NCBI RefSeq assembly: GCF_001648775.1
Contig: NZ_LVEJ01000023.1
Span: 186,001 to 250,000, forward strand
Length of the DNA: 64,000 bases
DNA from: Pseudomonas fluorescens
GTDB lineage: Bacteria > Pseudomonadota > Gammaproteobacteria > Pseudomonadales > Pseudomonadaceae
Direction of reading: 5' to 3'
Positions 24,125-33,492 of this stretch are shown here, piece after piece (within the stretch, counting starts at the first letter, position 1; every line of letters begins with the position of its first letter). Below the pieces are notes generated by a model. It worked only from the letters and a program-made list of their open reading frames with translations, had not been told where the DNA came from and made no database searches. Both the position numbers and the translations under genes were made by a program.

Positions 24125-25198
24125 CTACAGCAGCGGCGCCACCGCCGGTTCCTGCCGCGGCCACGCATCCAGCACAGCCTTGAACAACGTCGCCAGCGGG
24201 ATCGCAAAGAACACTCCCCAGAATCCCCACAACCCGCCAAACAACAGCACCGCGCAGATAATGGCGACCGGGTGCAGGTTGACCGCCTCCGAGAACAGCA
24301 ACGGCACCAGCACGTTGCCATCCAGTGTCTGAATGATTCCGTAGACCGCCATCAGATAGATGAACTGATCGCTCCAGCCCCACTGGAACAATGCGATCAG
24401 CAACACCGGCACGGTCACCACCACCGCGCCCACGTACGGCACTACCACCGACACGCCGACCAGCAACGCCAGCAGCGCCGCATAGTTGAGCCCCAGGGCG
24501 ACAAACGCGATGTAGGTCACGCCGCCACAAATTACGATTTCAATGACCTTGCCGCGAATGTAGTTGGCGATCTGCCGGTTCATCTCCTGCGCAACCCGGG
24601 TGATCAGCGCGCGCTCACGCGGCAGATAACCCCGCACCCACTCGCCAATCATGGCCCGGTCCTTGAGGAAGAAGAACACCAGAATCGGCACCAACACCAG
24701 ATAGATCATGATGTTGACCAACAGCGGCAGACTCGACAGCGAGAATGTCAGCGCCCATTGGCCGAACTTGCCGATCTCGCCACGTGCGGCCTCAATCGCC
24801 TGCAACACCTGCTCGTCTGAAACCAGATGCGGATAGCGTTCTGGCAGCAACAGCAGCAGCGATTGCCACTTGGCGAGCATGCCCGGCAGTTCGTTGAACA
24901 GCGTGATCAGCTGATGCCAAAGCAGCGGCAGCACCACGACGATAAACAGCATCAGCACGCCCATGAACAGGGCGAACACCAAGCCCACCGCCGCGCCTCC
25001 CGGCACGCGCAGACGCTCGAGCGTCACCACCAGGCCCTGCATCAGATAAGCCAGCACCATCCCGGCCAACACCGGCGCGAGCATACCGCCCAACGTGAGT
25101 ACAGCCGTGAAGGCGAGAAACAGCAGCACCGCCAGCACCACCGCTTCTTCGTCGGAGAAATAGCGCTGAATCCAGTCGCGTAACACTTTGAACATCAA
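24125..25198 (-). CDS. AI-2E family transporter / PerM-like permease
   Basis: The 357-residue membrane protein has about eight hydrophobic segments: two pairs near the N-terminus (EAVVLAVLLFLAFTAVLTLG), then GLNYAALLALLVGVSVVVPY and PYVGAVVVTVPVLLIALFQW, and FGGLWGFWGVFFAIPLATLF near the end, the conserved core of the AI-2E/PerM family. Members have been tied to autoinducer-2 export or sodium-proton exchange, so the substrate is open. It is transcribed with the TusA-like gene upstream (29-bp gap to that gene's stop). Confidence 0.87.
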   Translation of the reverse strand: MMFKVLRDWIQRYFSDEEAVVLAVLLFLAFTAVLTLGGMLAPVLAGMVLAYLMQGLVVTLERLRVPGGAAVGLVFALFMGVLMLFIVVVLPLLWHQLITLFNELPGMLAKWQSLLLLLPERYPHLVSDEQVLQAIEAARGEIGKFGQWALTFSLSSLPLLVNIMIYLVLVPILVFFFLKDRAMIGEWVRGYLPRERALITRVAQEMNRQIANYIRGKVIEIVICGGVTYIAFVALGLNYAALLALLVGVSVVVPYVGAVVVTVPVLLIALFQWGWSDQFIYLMAVYGIIQTLDGNVLVPLLFSEAVNLHPVAIICAVLLFGGLWGFWGVFFAIPLATLFKAVLDAWPRQEPAVAPLL

Positions 25199-25227
25199 TA
25201 ATCCTTAGGTCTTTTACGCGGTTGGTT

Positions 25228-25467
25228 TCAGGCCTTTTTCAACCAGTAACGGTAAACGCCTGCTTCGTCTTCTTCGCGCAGCAGCGTATGACCGGCCAAT
25301 TTGGCGAAGGTGCGAAAGTCGCGCTGCGAGCCAGCATCCGTGGCGATCACCTTGAGGACGGCGCCACTTTGGAGTTTGTTGAGTTCCATTTTTGCCTTGA
25401 GCAACGGCAACGGACAATTCAGGCCACTGGCGTCCAGTTCCACGTCATGGGCTACAGCGTCAGTCAT
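25228..25467 (-). CDS. TusA-like sulfurtransferase protein
   Basis: The 79-residue protein has the TusA/SirA signature with the sulfur-carrying Cys in DASGLNCPLPLLKAKMELNK (~17), followed by the GAVLKVIATD and RDFRTFAKLAGH blocks. TusA proteins relay persulfide sulfur for tRNA thiolation and cofactor synthesis. ATG 25467 has a GGAGTGA ribosome site; a longer in-frame start (25518) adds residues outside the fold. It is divergent from the bepA gene. Confidence 0.87.
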   Translation of the reverse strand: MTDAVAHDVELDASGLNCPLPLLKAKMELNKLQSGAVLKVIATDAGSQRDFRTFAKLAGHTLLREEDEAGVYRYWLKKA

Positions 25468-25566
25468 TGCGTCACTCCGGATCAGGTCTGTCGAGCTGCC
25501 TAGAATATCTGGTCGCAAGCCCGGTGTCCGGCTACAGTAAGGTCTTTGTCTTCTAAGGCTTTGTGC

Positions 25567-27000
25567 ATGACTTTTCTGCGCCCTACCCTGCTGACGCTCG
25601 CTTGCCTGCTCGCCTCACCAGGCTTTGCCGACGATCTGCCGTCACTCGGCGACGCCAGTTCTGCCATTGTCTCGCCGCAACAGGAATATCAGCTTGGTCG
25701 CGCATGGCTGGCGATGTTGCGCAGTCAGGTCTCACAACTCAACGATCCGCAGCTCAAGGACTACGTCGAATCCAGCGTCTACAAGCTGGTGGAGACCAGC
25801 CAGGTGACGGACCGACGCCTTGAATTCATTCTGATCAACAGCCCGCAGCTCAACGCCTTCGCGGCGCCGGGCGGTGTGGTCGGGGTCAACGGTGGCCTGT
25901 TTCTCAACGCACAGACCGAGGGCGAATACGCTTCGGTTCTCGCCCACGAATTGGCGCACTTGTCGCAACGCCACTTCGCGCGTGGCGTCGAAGCTTCGCA
26001 GCGAATGCAGGTGCCAATGATGGCCGCGCTGCTGGCCGGTATTGTCATTGCGGCGGCCGGTGGCGGTGACGCCGGGATCGCGACCATCGCCGGCACGCAG
26101 GCAGCGGCGATTCAGTCACAGCGCACCTTCTCCCGGCAGAACGAACAGGAAGCCGACCGCATCGGCATTCTCAATCTGGAGAAGGCCGGTTACGACCCAC
26201 GCTCGATGCCGACCATGTTCGAACGCTTGATGCGCCAGTATCGCTTCGACGCCAAACCGCCGGAATTCCTGCTGACTCACCCGGTGACCGAATCGCGTAT
26301 TGCCGACACCCGCAACCGTGCCGAACAAGCCAAACCGGGCGGCATCGAAGACTCCAAGCGTTACCAACTGATCCGCGCCCGCGTGCAATTGATCTACGAA
26401 GAAACCCCGGGCCTGGGCGCCAAGCGTTTCCGCGCGCAACTGGATGAAAACCCGCAAAACGACGTGGCGCGCTACGGCCTGGCGATCGCACAGATCAAGG
26501 GTGGTCAGTTGAATGAGGCGCGCGAAAACCTCAAGCAACTGCTGGCGACCTCGCCAAACGAAATTATCTACAACCTTGCCCAGGTCGATCTGGACATCAC
26601 CAATAATCGCCTGCCGGATGCGCAATCGCGGGTTGATCGGATGCTCGCGCAATATCCGGGCAACTATCCGCTGAATCAGGTTCGGGTAGATTTGCTACTG
26701 AAACAGAATCGCGCTGCCGATGCCGAGAAGGCACTGGAAGGTCTACTCAAGTCTCGCCCGGATGATCCGGACGTGTGGTACCAGGTTGCCGAAACCCGCG
26801 GGCTGTCGGGCAATATCATCGGCTTGCATCAGGCGCGTGCCGAGTATTTCGCACTGGTGGGTGATTATCGTCAGGCGATCCAGCAGCTCGATTTTGCCAA
26901 GCGCAAGGCTGGCAGCAACTTCCCGCTGTCGTCGCGTATCGATGCACGTCAGCGCGAGCTGATGGAGCAGGAACGCATGATCAAGGACATGATGGGCTGA
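25567..27000 (+). CDS. bepA: Periplasmic M48 metalloprotease BepA-like, with TPR domain
   Basis: The 477-residue protein has a signal peptide (MTFLRPTLLTLACLLASPGFA), an M48 zinc protease domain with HELAHLSQRH (~126-135) and the third ligand Glu in QNEQEADRIG (~192), then TPR units from ~290 to the end. In E. coli BepA degrades stalled LptD and other outer-membrane proteins. An in-frame start at 25546 is possible, but 25567 gives the proper signal peptide. A terminator follows. BamC nearby works in the same process but is not in the same operon. Confidence 0.92.
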   Translation: MTFLRPTLLTLACLLASPGFADDLPSLGDASSAIVSPQQEYQLGRAWLAMLRSQVSQLNDPQLKDYVESSVYKLVETSQVTDRRLEFILINSPQLNAFAAPGGVVGVNGGLFLNAQTEGEYASVLAHELAHLSQRHFARGVEASQRMQVPMMAALLAGIVIAAAGGGDAGIATIAGTQAAAIQSQRTFSRQNEQEADRIGILNLEKAGYDPRSMPTMFERLMRQYRFDAKPPEFLLTHPVTESRIADTRNRAEQAKPGGIEDSKRYQLIRARVQLIYEETPGLGAKRFRAQLDENPQNDVARYGLAIAQIKGGQLNEARENLKQLLATSPNEIIYNLAQVDLDITNNRLPDAQSRVDRMLAQYPGNYPLNQVRVDLLLKQNRAADAEKALEGLLKSRPDDPDVWYQVAETRGLSGNIIGLHQARAEYFALVGDYRQAIQQLDFAKRKAGSNFPLSSRIDARQRELMEQERMIKDMMG

Positions 27001-27036
27001 TCGATTCCCGTCCGGACAAAAGCTTCAGGCATAAAA

Positions 27037-27067
27037 AAACCGCCTCTTTCGAGGCGGTTTGTTTTTT
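27037..27067. terminator. Bidirectional terminator between bepA and mucD
   Basis: Stem AAACCGCCTC/GAGGCGGTTT with a four-base loop and A- and T-runs on both sides, between two convergent genes. Confidence 0.9.
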
Positions 27068-27081
27068 ACCTTGGCGCTGGA

Positions 27082-28515
27082 TTATTCAGCCAGTTTGAAG
27101 GTGATGAAGCTGGCGCGACCTTGACGCAGAACGCGCATCGACACCGAACGATTCTTCGGCAGAGCCTTGGCAATCTCGCCGAACTCCTTGGTGGAGCCAA
27201 TCGCCTGGTTGTTCAGGTGAGTGATCACGTCACCTGGTTGCAGACCGATCAACGCGGCAGGACCGTCCTGCACTTCCTTGATCACCACACCACCTTTGAG
27301 GTCGTAGGTTTTCTTCTGCTCGGCAGTCAGTTCGCCCACCGACACACCGAGGCGATTGCTGGTGCTTTCAGCGCCGGACTTCGGCAGAGCATCCAGCTCT
27401 TTGTCTTCGTCAGGGATCGCGCCGACGGTCAGTTCGACATTCTTGCGCTTGCCTTCACGAATCACTTCCAGATTGGCTTTCGCGCCAGCTTTCAGTGCGC
27501 CGACCAGATGCGGCAGGTCAGCAGACATGACGATCGGCTGGCCGTTCATGCTCAGGATCACGTCGCCGACTTGCAGGCCACCCTTGGCTGCCGGGCCATC
27601 ATCCTGGATCTGTGCAACCAGCGCGCCGGCCGGTTTCTCCAGACCGAACGACTCGGCCAGATCCTTGTTCACTTCCTGAATGACTACGCCCAACCAGCCA
27701 CGGCTGACTTTGCCACCGCTCTTCAACTGGTTGGAAACGTCCATCGCCACGTCGATAGGAATCGCGAACGACACGCCCATGAAGCCACCGGAACGGGTGT
27801 AGATCTGCGAGTTGATGCCGACCACTTCACCGTTCAGGTTGAACAGCGGGCCACCGGAGTTGCCCGGGTTGATTGGCACGTCGGTCTGAATGAACGGCAC
27901 GTAGTTTTCATTCGGCAGGCTACGGCCCACGGCGCTGACGATGCCTTGAGTCACGGTGTGGTCGAAGCCGAACGGCGAACCAATCGCGACCACCCACTGG
28001 CCGGCCTTCAGGTCCTGGGATTTGCCGAGCTTGAGCACTGGCAGATCCTTGCCTTCGATTTTCAGCAGCGCCACGTCGGAACGTGGATCGGTGCCGATCA
28101 GCTTGGCTTTCATTTCACTGCGATCGGCCAGGCGGACGAGGATTTCGTCGGCATCGGCAATCACGTGGTTGTTGGTGAGGATGTAGCCATCCGGAGAGAT
28201 GATGAAGCCCGAACCCAGCGACTGCGCTTCACGCTGACGACCGCCGCCGCCCGGCGAACGCTGCTGAGGCGGCATGCCACGCTCGAAGAACTCGCGCAAC
28301 ATCGGCGGCAAGCCTTCCAGATCAGGCATCTGCTGGTTCACTTTGCGATCCGGCAGTTTCTGCGTGGTACTGATGTTCACCACCGCTGGCGAAGCTTGTT
28401 CGACCAACTGGGTGAAATCAGGCAGATCGGCCGCTTGCGCAGCAGGGATCGCCTGACCAAGCAGCAGCACAGTGGCGAAGATGGAGAGATAAGACTTCAA
28501 GCTAGGTATCGACAT
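27082..28515 (-). CDS. mucD: Periplasmic serine protease MucD (DegP/HtrA family)
   Basis: The 477-residue protein has a signal peptide (MSIPSLKSYLSIFATVLLLG...), a trypsin-like domain with catalytic His in TNNHVIADADE, Asp in DPRSDVALLKIE and Ser in INPGNSGGPLFN, and two PDZ domains (~280-370, ~390-470). MucD clears misfolded envelope proteins and restrains AlgU activation. GGGAG lies before ATG 28515, so the N-terminal extension to 28605 is not used. It is the last gene of algU-mucA-mucB-mucD; there is a ~200-bp gap after mucB. Confidence 0.95.
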   Translation of the reverse strand: MSIPSLKSYLSIFATVLLLGQAIPAAQAADLPDFTQLVEQASPAVVNISTTQKLPDRKVNQQMPDLEGLPPMLREFFERGMPPQQRSPGGGGRQREAQSLGSGFIISPDGYILTNNHVIADADEILVRLADRSEMKAKLIGTDPRSDVALLKIEGKDLPVLKLGKSQDLKAGQWVVAIGSPFGFDHTVTQGIVSAVGRSLPNENYVPFIQTDVPINPGNSGGPLFNLNGEVVGINSQIYTRSGGFMGVSFAIPIDVAMDVSNQLKSGGKVSRGWLGVVIQEVNKDLAESFGLEKPAGALVAQIQDDGPAAKGGLQVGDVILSMNGQPIVMSADLPHLVGALKAGAKANLEVIREGKRKNVELTVGAIPDEDKELDALPKSGAESTSNRLGVSVGELTAEQKKTYDLKGGVVIKEVQDGPAALIGLQPGDVITHLNNQAIGSTKEFGEIAKALPKNRSVSMRVLRQGRASFITFKLAE

Positions 28516-28722
28516 ACAGCTCCCGTTACGACGAGCAGGGTTAAGCGATATGGAGCAAGGAACACCGGAAACCACAGACCGGTATTTTTGTTCCGGCAAC
28601 AACAAACAAGGCCAGAGCCGTGAGGCTCTGACCTATAAAAAACTTTCAGGTGTTTTGCAAATGAAAATGCTCAGCAAACATTTCTACGTCTCGACGACGG
28701 AGTGGGAATGACTGAAATCAGC

Positions 28723-29688
28723 TCACTGCTTGCTGGTTGCAGCGCCATCATTGTTACGCATCGACAAAGCAATTCGTTCGGCGGTGCCAATCGGAATCTC
28801 GCCAACCACTGTGACCATCATTTCGCCCTGCGGCGTAGTCAGGCGACGGGAAACGGCAACGGTCGGACCCAATTGCGTGCGGGTATCGGTGACCGTAGCG
28901 CCATTCAATGGCTCAAGGAAAACCGAGAACCGCGCCAGACCGTCGTCATATAACAGACTGTTGACCTGGGTCTTGGTTTCCGGATCCTTGTGCGAAGTGC
29001 TGCTCGTCAACTCGAAGCCCGGCGGCAGCCAGTCCGAATGCCAGACCTGGGCAGTCTTCACGGCAGAAGCCTTGTCGCTGTCGAGTGTAATCGCCTTGCA
29101 GTCGGCGTCGGCTTGCAAGTCTTTATCTGAGGGAACTTCGTTGGTGTCGAGACTGGTGAACTGGAATCGCTCCAGCAACTGCCCCTTGTCGTTCAATAAC
29201 AACGACTTCAGCGGCAGGCCGGTTTGCTTGTCCAGGTGCAGCTCAAAACCGTAGCGATGCTGATCGCGAGGCGTCAGCGATACAATCACTGCGTCCCGCC
29301 CAGCCACGCGCGATTTGCCAATGACGGCAAGGTCATACCAGTTCTTCAGCTTTTGCGGATCAAGAGGTCGAGCGGCGGAGTTTGGAGAATCTCCCAGCCC
29401 CGCAATCAGGGTGCCGCTGACGCATTGAGTATGTCCATCAATGCGTACGACTTCCTGTGCCGAGCCGTCGAGCTGGAGTAACCGCTCGCGGACCTGGCCA
29501 TTCTGGACGCGATGCCAGATGTTGTGGGTAGAAAAGCTACCGTTACGCTCGTAAACGAATGTGCCGTGGAAGCTTTGCTGCTGCTCGGCCTGGCCCAGAC
29601 GGGTCAACCAGTCCTGGGCCTCATCAGCATGGGCTGGAACAATGAACCAGCCACTGAGCAGAAGCGAAAGTAGAGGTATGGCGCGCAT
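28723..29688 (-). CDS. mucB: MucB/RseB sigma-factor regulator
   Basis: MucB is a periplasmic protein that binds MucA and shields it from regulated proteolysis, keeping AlgU inactive until envelope stress or lipopolysaccharide intermediates release it. The 321-residue protein has a signal peptide (MRAIPLLSLLLSGWFIVPAHA), a large LolA-like domain (QSFHGTFVYERNGSFSTHNI) and a smaller C-terminal domain (GLARFSVFLEPLNGATVTDT). AAGGAGG stands just before ATG 29688, eight bases past the mucA stop. Confidence 0.95.
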   Translation of the reverse strand: MRAIPLLSLLLSGWFIVPAHADEAQDWLTRLGQAEQQQSFHGTFVYERNGSFSTHNIWHRVQNGQVRERLLQLDGSAQEVVRIDGHTQCVSGTLIAGLGDSPNSAARPLDPQKLKNWYDLAVIGKSRVAGRDAVIVSLTPRDQHRYGFELHLDKQTGLPLKSLLLNDKGQLLERFQFTSLDTNEVPSDKDLQADADCKAITLDSDKASAVKTAQVWHSDWLPPGFELTSSTSHKDPETKTQVNSLLYDDGLARFSVFLEPLNGATVTDTRTQLGPTVAVSRRLTTPQGEMMVTVVGEIPIGTAERIALSMRNNDGAATSKQ

Positions 29689-29696
29689 GATCCTCC

Positions 29697-30284
29697 TTAA
29701 CGGTTTTCCAGGCTTGCAGCACGTGCGTAAGGCAATGCGCTTTCAGTACCTTTCAGTGCAGCCTGTTGAGCGTGCTGACGCAGGTAGCCTGGCAGACGCT
29801 GATCGTGCCAGCCTGGTTGACCTTGCAATACGCCGTTGGCCATCGGGCCAGTAGCTTCCGAACTCTCACTATAGCCTGCCAGAACAGCCGGACCTTTGAC
29901 CTGTGGGGTGGCCAGGGTTGGCTGATTGGATTGCTGAGCCAGTTCGACGCCAGCGATTTCGTCCTGGTTGTACAGGCGCACACCAGCAAGAACGGCAACA
30001 GTCACCGAGGCTGCAACAGCCAGACGGCCGAGGTTGCGCCATGGGCTGCGAGATACTTTGGCCGGAGCCGTTTCGTCTTCCAGTGCAGCAGATACTGCCG
30101 CAGCGATGTCCAGACGTGGCAGCAGCAAATCCTTGTGCATGGCTGCCCGAGCGATCTGGTAACGAGCCCAGGTCTCACGGGTATCTACATCGTCCAGTGC
30201 ATTGAGCACTCGACGCAATTCCAGTTCGTCCGCTTCGTTATCCATCACTGCGGACAGCGATTCCTGCAGGGCTTCACGACTCAT
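29697..30284 (-). CDS. mucA: Anti-sigma factor MucA
   Basis: MucA is an inner-membrane anti-sigma factor that holds AlgU. The 195-residue protein has an N-terminal cytoplasmic sigma-binding domain (MSREALQESLSAVMDNEADE, ELRRVLNALD), a single membrane segment at ~86-104 (RLAVAASVTVAVLAGVRLY) and a periplasmic tail that binds MucB. The C-terminus looks complete; there is no mucoidy-type truncation in this strain. It begins 30 bp after the algU stop. Confidence 0.95.
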   Translation of the reverse strand: MSREALQESLSAVMDNEADELELRRVLNALDDVDTRETWARYQIARAAMHKDLLLPRLDIAAAVSAALEDETAPAKVSRSPWRNLGRLAVAASVTVAVLAGVRLYNQDEIAGVELAQQSNQPTLATPQVKGPAVLAGYSESSEATGPMANGVLQGQPGWHDQRLPGYLRQHAQQAALKGTESALPYARAASLENR

Positions 30285-30314
30285 GGCGTTCCTCTCTTGG
30301 CTGTCGCCGCTGTC

Positions 30315-30896
30315 TCAGTTTTCCTGCAACAACGGCTGCAGGGCTTTATCGATGGCCTCCCGGGCGCGGAAAATCCGGGAGCGCACGGTACCCACCGGAC
30401 ACTGCATGACGCTCGCAATGTCCTCGTAACTCAGACCATCGAATTCACGTAAAGTTAACGCCGTACGCAAATCCTCTGGCAGTTGCTGAATGGTTCGATG
30501 GACGGTGCCTTCGATCTCATCCCGCAGCAGTGCACGTTCTGGTGATTCGAGATCCTTGAGGCCGTGATCGCCATCGTAGAACTCTGCATCCTCGGAACTT
30601 ACATCGCTATCCGGCGGCCGACGGCCGCGTGAAACCAGATAATTCTTCGCCGTGTTAATGGCAATACGGTACAGCCACGTATAAAACGCACTGTCGCCGC
30701 GAAAGTTTCCAAGTGCTCGATACGCCTTGATAAAGGCTTCCTGAGCCACGTCCTGGGCTTCATGGGTGTCGTGCACGAAACGCACGATCAACCCGAGAAT
30801 CTTGTGCTGATACTTCAGCACCAACAGATCGAAAGCTCGCTTGTCGCCGCGTTGAACGCGCTCGACCAGCTGCTGATCCTCTTCCTGGGTTAGCAT
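30315..30896 (-). CDS. algU: ECF sigma factor AlgU (RpoE, sigma-22)
   Basis: The 193-residue extracytoplasmic-function sigma factor directs transcription of envelope-stress and alginate genes. Region 2 reads HEAQDVAQEAFIKAYRALGN and FYTWLYRIAINTAKNYL; region 4 reads LREFDGLSYEDIASVMQCPV and TVRSRIFRAREA. ATG 30896 follows CGAGGAG; an in-frame start at 30953 adds a non-family stretch. Upstream are AlgU-type promoter sequences (see 30955-30982), so it very likely drives its own operon. Confidence 0.97.
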   Translation of the reverse strand: MLTQEEDQQLVERVQRGDKRAFDLLVLKYQHKILGLIVRFVHDTHEAQDVAQEAFIKAYRALGNFRGDSAFYTWLYRIAINTAKNYLVSRGRRPPDSDVSSEDAEFYDGDHGLKDLESPERALLRDEIEGTVHRTIQQLPEDLRTALTLREFDGLSYEDIASVMQCPVGTVRSRIFRAREAIDKALQPLLQEN

Positions 30897-30954
30897 GAAC
30901 ACTCCTCGATAAGCCCGAAGGAGACTTGCATAACTAAACGACCAGACTTGCAAA

Positions 30955-30982
30955 CATAGACTCGGGCTTTTCGCAAAAGTTC
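30955..30982 (-). promoter_or_regulatory. AlgU-type promoter upstream of algU
   Basis: On the minus strand GAACTT (at 30977-30982) is followed after 16 bases by TCTAT (30956-30960), close to the AlgU consensus GAACTT-N16/17-TCTGA. It lies about 60 bp upstream of the algU start. A weaker match, GAACTT-N17-TCAAT, lies at 31149-31176. Confidence 0.7.
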
Positions 30983-31454
30983 TCCCCCTCCAGGCAAGTT
31001 TCCTGCGGGCTCTGATTTGGCACGCACGAAAAACGCAGCGCGGGATAAACCGGCTGCGCGAATAATCTTGTCATCGGTTTCGCCGGCAGGAATCCAACCG
31101 CAGATTCCGCACTGAAGCCGACACTGTCCCTTATTTCTGGCACCGACTATTGATCTTGGGCCTTTGGCAAAAGTTCCAATTATTTATAGCCGTCGCCACC
31201 CGACATTGGGCAACCCTGTGCTGAAAAAGCGTGTTTCAACGCCGATACAGTCGTCTTTTCGCAAACCCTGCGAAAAAATCTTCCGACGAAGCACCCGGTT
31301 TTTTCCGTCACAGTAGTTTCACAATGCCATATGGGCTCGGCTATTGTGCCGCCCCACCCCTCTATATACTAGTGGGCTGTGTGGCTGTCTTGACTCGCCG
31401 ATCCAGCTGTCTTGCGCCACCCCCGACCCGGGTCGCTTTGAGCGGAATCCTGTA
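30983..31454. other. Divergent intergenic region algU/nadB
   Basis: About 470 bases between algU and nadB. It holds the algU promoters (one weak AlgU-type match at 31149-31176) and presumably the nadB promoter. Short frames here have no ribosome sites or recognisable content. Confidence 0.55.
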
Positions 31455-33071
31455 ATGAGCCAACAATTCCAACATGATGTTCTGGTCATAGGCAGCGGTG
31501 CTGCCGGTTTGAGTCTCGCGCTGACCCTTCCAGGTCATTTGCGCATTGCCGTATTGAGCAAAGGCGATCTCGCCAACGGTTCGACATTCTGGGCCCAGGG
31601 TGGCGTCGCCGCCGTGCTGGACGATACCGATACTGTCGAATCCCACGTCGATGACACCCTGAATGCCGGCGGTGGCCTGTGCCATGAAGACGCCGTGCGC
31701 TTCACCGTCGAGCACAGCCGCGAAGCCATTCAGTGGCTGATCGACCAAGGCGTGCCGTTCACCCGCGACGAACAATCGGGGACTGAAGACGGCGGTTTCG
31801 AATTTCACCTGACCCGCGAAGGCGGCCACAGCCATCGGCGCATCATCCACGCTGCAGACGCCACCGGCGCGGCGATTTTCAAAACCTTGCTGGCCCAGGC
31901 CAAAGAACGCTCCAACATCGAACTGCTGGAACAACGCGTTGCCGTCGATCTGATTACCGAACGACGTCTGGGCCTGGACGGCGATCGCTGCCTCGGCGCC
32001 TACGTGCTCAACCGTGCCACTGGCGAAGTCGACACCTACGGCGCACGCTTCGTGATCCTCGCCTCGGGCGGCGCCGCCAAGGTCTACCTCTATACCAGCA
32101 ACCCCGATGGCGCCTGCGGTGATGGCATCGCCATGGCCTGGCGCTCCGGTTGCCGGGTGGCGAACCTGGAATTCAACCAGTTCCACCCGACCTGCCTGTA
32201 TCACCCGCAGGCCAAGAGTTTCCTGATCACCGAAGCCCTGCGCGGCGAAGGCGCGCATTTGAAGTTGCCCAATGGCGAGCGCTTCATGTATCGCTTCGAC
32301 AAACGCGCCGAACTGGCCCCGCGCGATATCGTCGCCCGGGCCATCGACCATGAAATGAAGCGCTTGGGCGTCGACTGCGTCTATCTCGACATCAGCCACA
32401 AACCCGAATCTTTCATCAAGTCTCACTTCCCGACAGTTTATGAGCGCTGCCTCGGCTTCGGCATCGATATCACCAAGCAACCGATTCCGGTCGTACCAGC
32501 GGCGCATTACACCTGCGGCGGCGTGATGGTCGACCAGAATGGCCGCACCGATGTCACCGGGCTGTACGCCATCGGCGAAACCAGTTTCACCGGCCTGCAC
32601 GGCGCCAACCGCATGGCCAGTAACTCGTTGCTCGAATGCTTCGTCTATGCGCGCTCGGCGGCGGCGGACATTCTCGCGCAACTGGATGATGTCGCTGCGC
32701 CAAACGCCCTGCCCGCGTGGGACGCCAGCCAGGTGACCGATTCGGACGAAGACGTGATCATCGCGCACAACTGGGATGAGCTGCGGCGGTTCATGTGGGA
32801 CTACGTCGGCATTGTGCGTACCAACAAACGTCTGCAACGGGCGCAGCACCGCGTGCGTCTGCTGCTGGATGAGATCGACGAGTTCTACAGCAACTATAAA
32901 GTCAGCCGCGACCTGATCGAGTTGCGTAACCTGGCGCAAGTGGCCGAGTTGATGATCTGCTCAGCCATGGAACGCAAGGAAAGTCGCGGCCTGCATTACA
33001 CCCTCGACTATCCGGACATGCTGCCCGAAGCGCTCGACACTATTCTGGTGCCGCCCACCTACGTCGGCTGA
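31455..33071 (+). CDS. nadB: L-aspartate oxidase
   Basis: NadB oxidises aspartate to iminoaspartate, the first step of de novo NAD synthesis, using FAD. The 538-residue protein has the FAD-binding GSGAAGLSLAL near residue 14, the SGGAAKVYLYTSNPDGACGD active-site region, HPTCLYHP, and the substrate-closing RGEGAHL loop; YTCGGVMVDQNGRTDV and HGANRMASNSLLECFVYAR are family hallmarks. MSQQFQHDVLVIG at 31455 is the normal start; the frame is open further upstream but without a ribosome site. Its last 32 bases overlap the convergent ygfX gene. Confidence 0.96.
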   Translation: MSQQFQHDVLVIGSGAAGLSLALTLPGHLRIAVLSKGDLANGSTFWAQGGVAAVLDDTDTVESHVDDTLNAGGGLCHEDAVRFTVEHSREAIQWLIDQGVPFTRDEQSGTEDGGFEFHLTREGGHSHRRIIHAADATGAAIFKTLLAQAKERSNIELLEQRVAVDLITERRLGLDGDRCLGAYVLNRATGEVDTYGARFVILASGGAAKVYLYTSNPDGACGDGIAMAWRSGCRVANLEFNQFHPTCLYHPQAKSFLITEALRGEGAHLKLPNGERFMYRFDKRAELAPRDIVARAIDHEMKRLGVDCVYLDISHKPESFIKSHFPTVYERCLGFGIDITKQPIPVVPAAHYTCGGVMVDQNGRTDVTGLYAIGETSFTGLHGANRMASNSLLECFVYARSAAADILAQLDDVAAPNALPAWDASQVTDSDEDVIIAHNWDELRRFMWDYVGIVRTNKRLQRAQHRVRLLLDEIDEFYSNYKVSRDLIELRNLAQVAELMICSAMERKESRGLHYTLDYPDMLPEALDTILVPPTYVG

Positions 33072-33492
33072 ACTTGAGCCGTACTCGCAGGCGTCGGTGC
33101 AAGTCCGCCGCCTGCGAGTCCCGTGGCACGCAGATCGATCTGAGCCGCCACTCCCCGCGCAACCTGAACCTCAGCACCACGATCAGCGGTAACGCGAGGC
33201 TGTCCGGGCGCAGCTGCACCGCTTGCCAGCCATTGGCTTGATTCCACAACTGCCAGCCATCGGCATCGCGGCGCAGTCCACAAAAAGCCTGGGGATGATT
33301 CAGCAAAATCTGCCTTGGCAACACCCAAAACCCATGCAGCAGGCAAGCGAAAGCCCCGAGCAGACTGGCCCAGAGTGGAATCGAAAGCAGAACCAAAGAG
33401 CCCAGTGCGAACGCCTGGGCCAACAGATACGCCGCCAGCAACTGCCGTGAGGCATGCCAGCGGCATTCGAACGTGTTACTTGGGCTGGACAC
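33040..33492 (-). CDS. ygfX: YgfX-family membrane protein
   Basis: The 150-residue protein has two adjacent hydrophobic segments (LLAAYLLAQAFALGSLVLLS and IPLWASLLGAFACLLHGFWVL, ~18-60) and a basic C-terminus, the YgfX (CptA) layout. In E. coli YgfX is encoded with SdhE and was described as affecting the cytoskeleton; its role remains unsettled. It overlaps the sdhE stop by 17 bp upstream and the nadB 3' end by 32 bp (convergent). Confidence 0.85.
   Translation of the reverse strand: MSSPSNTFECRWHASRQLLAAYLLAQAFALGSLVLLSIPLWASLLGAFACLLHGFWVLPRQILLNHPQAFCGLRRDADGWQLWNQANGWQAVQLRPDSLALPLIVVLRFRLRGEWRLRSICVPRDSQAADLHRRLRVRLKFSRRRWAAPE

Noticed and set aside
27121..28623. 500-codon open frame antisense to mucD
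   Set aside because: His/Gln/Arg-rich composition typical of a reverse-strand shadow; mucD on the other strand has a full catalytic triad and PDZ domains.
31362..32939. 525-codon open frame antisense to nadB
   Set aside because: Shadow of the nadB codon pattern with no ribosome site or recognisable domain.
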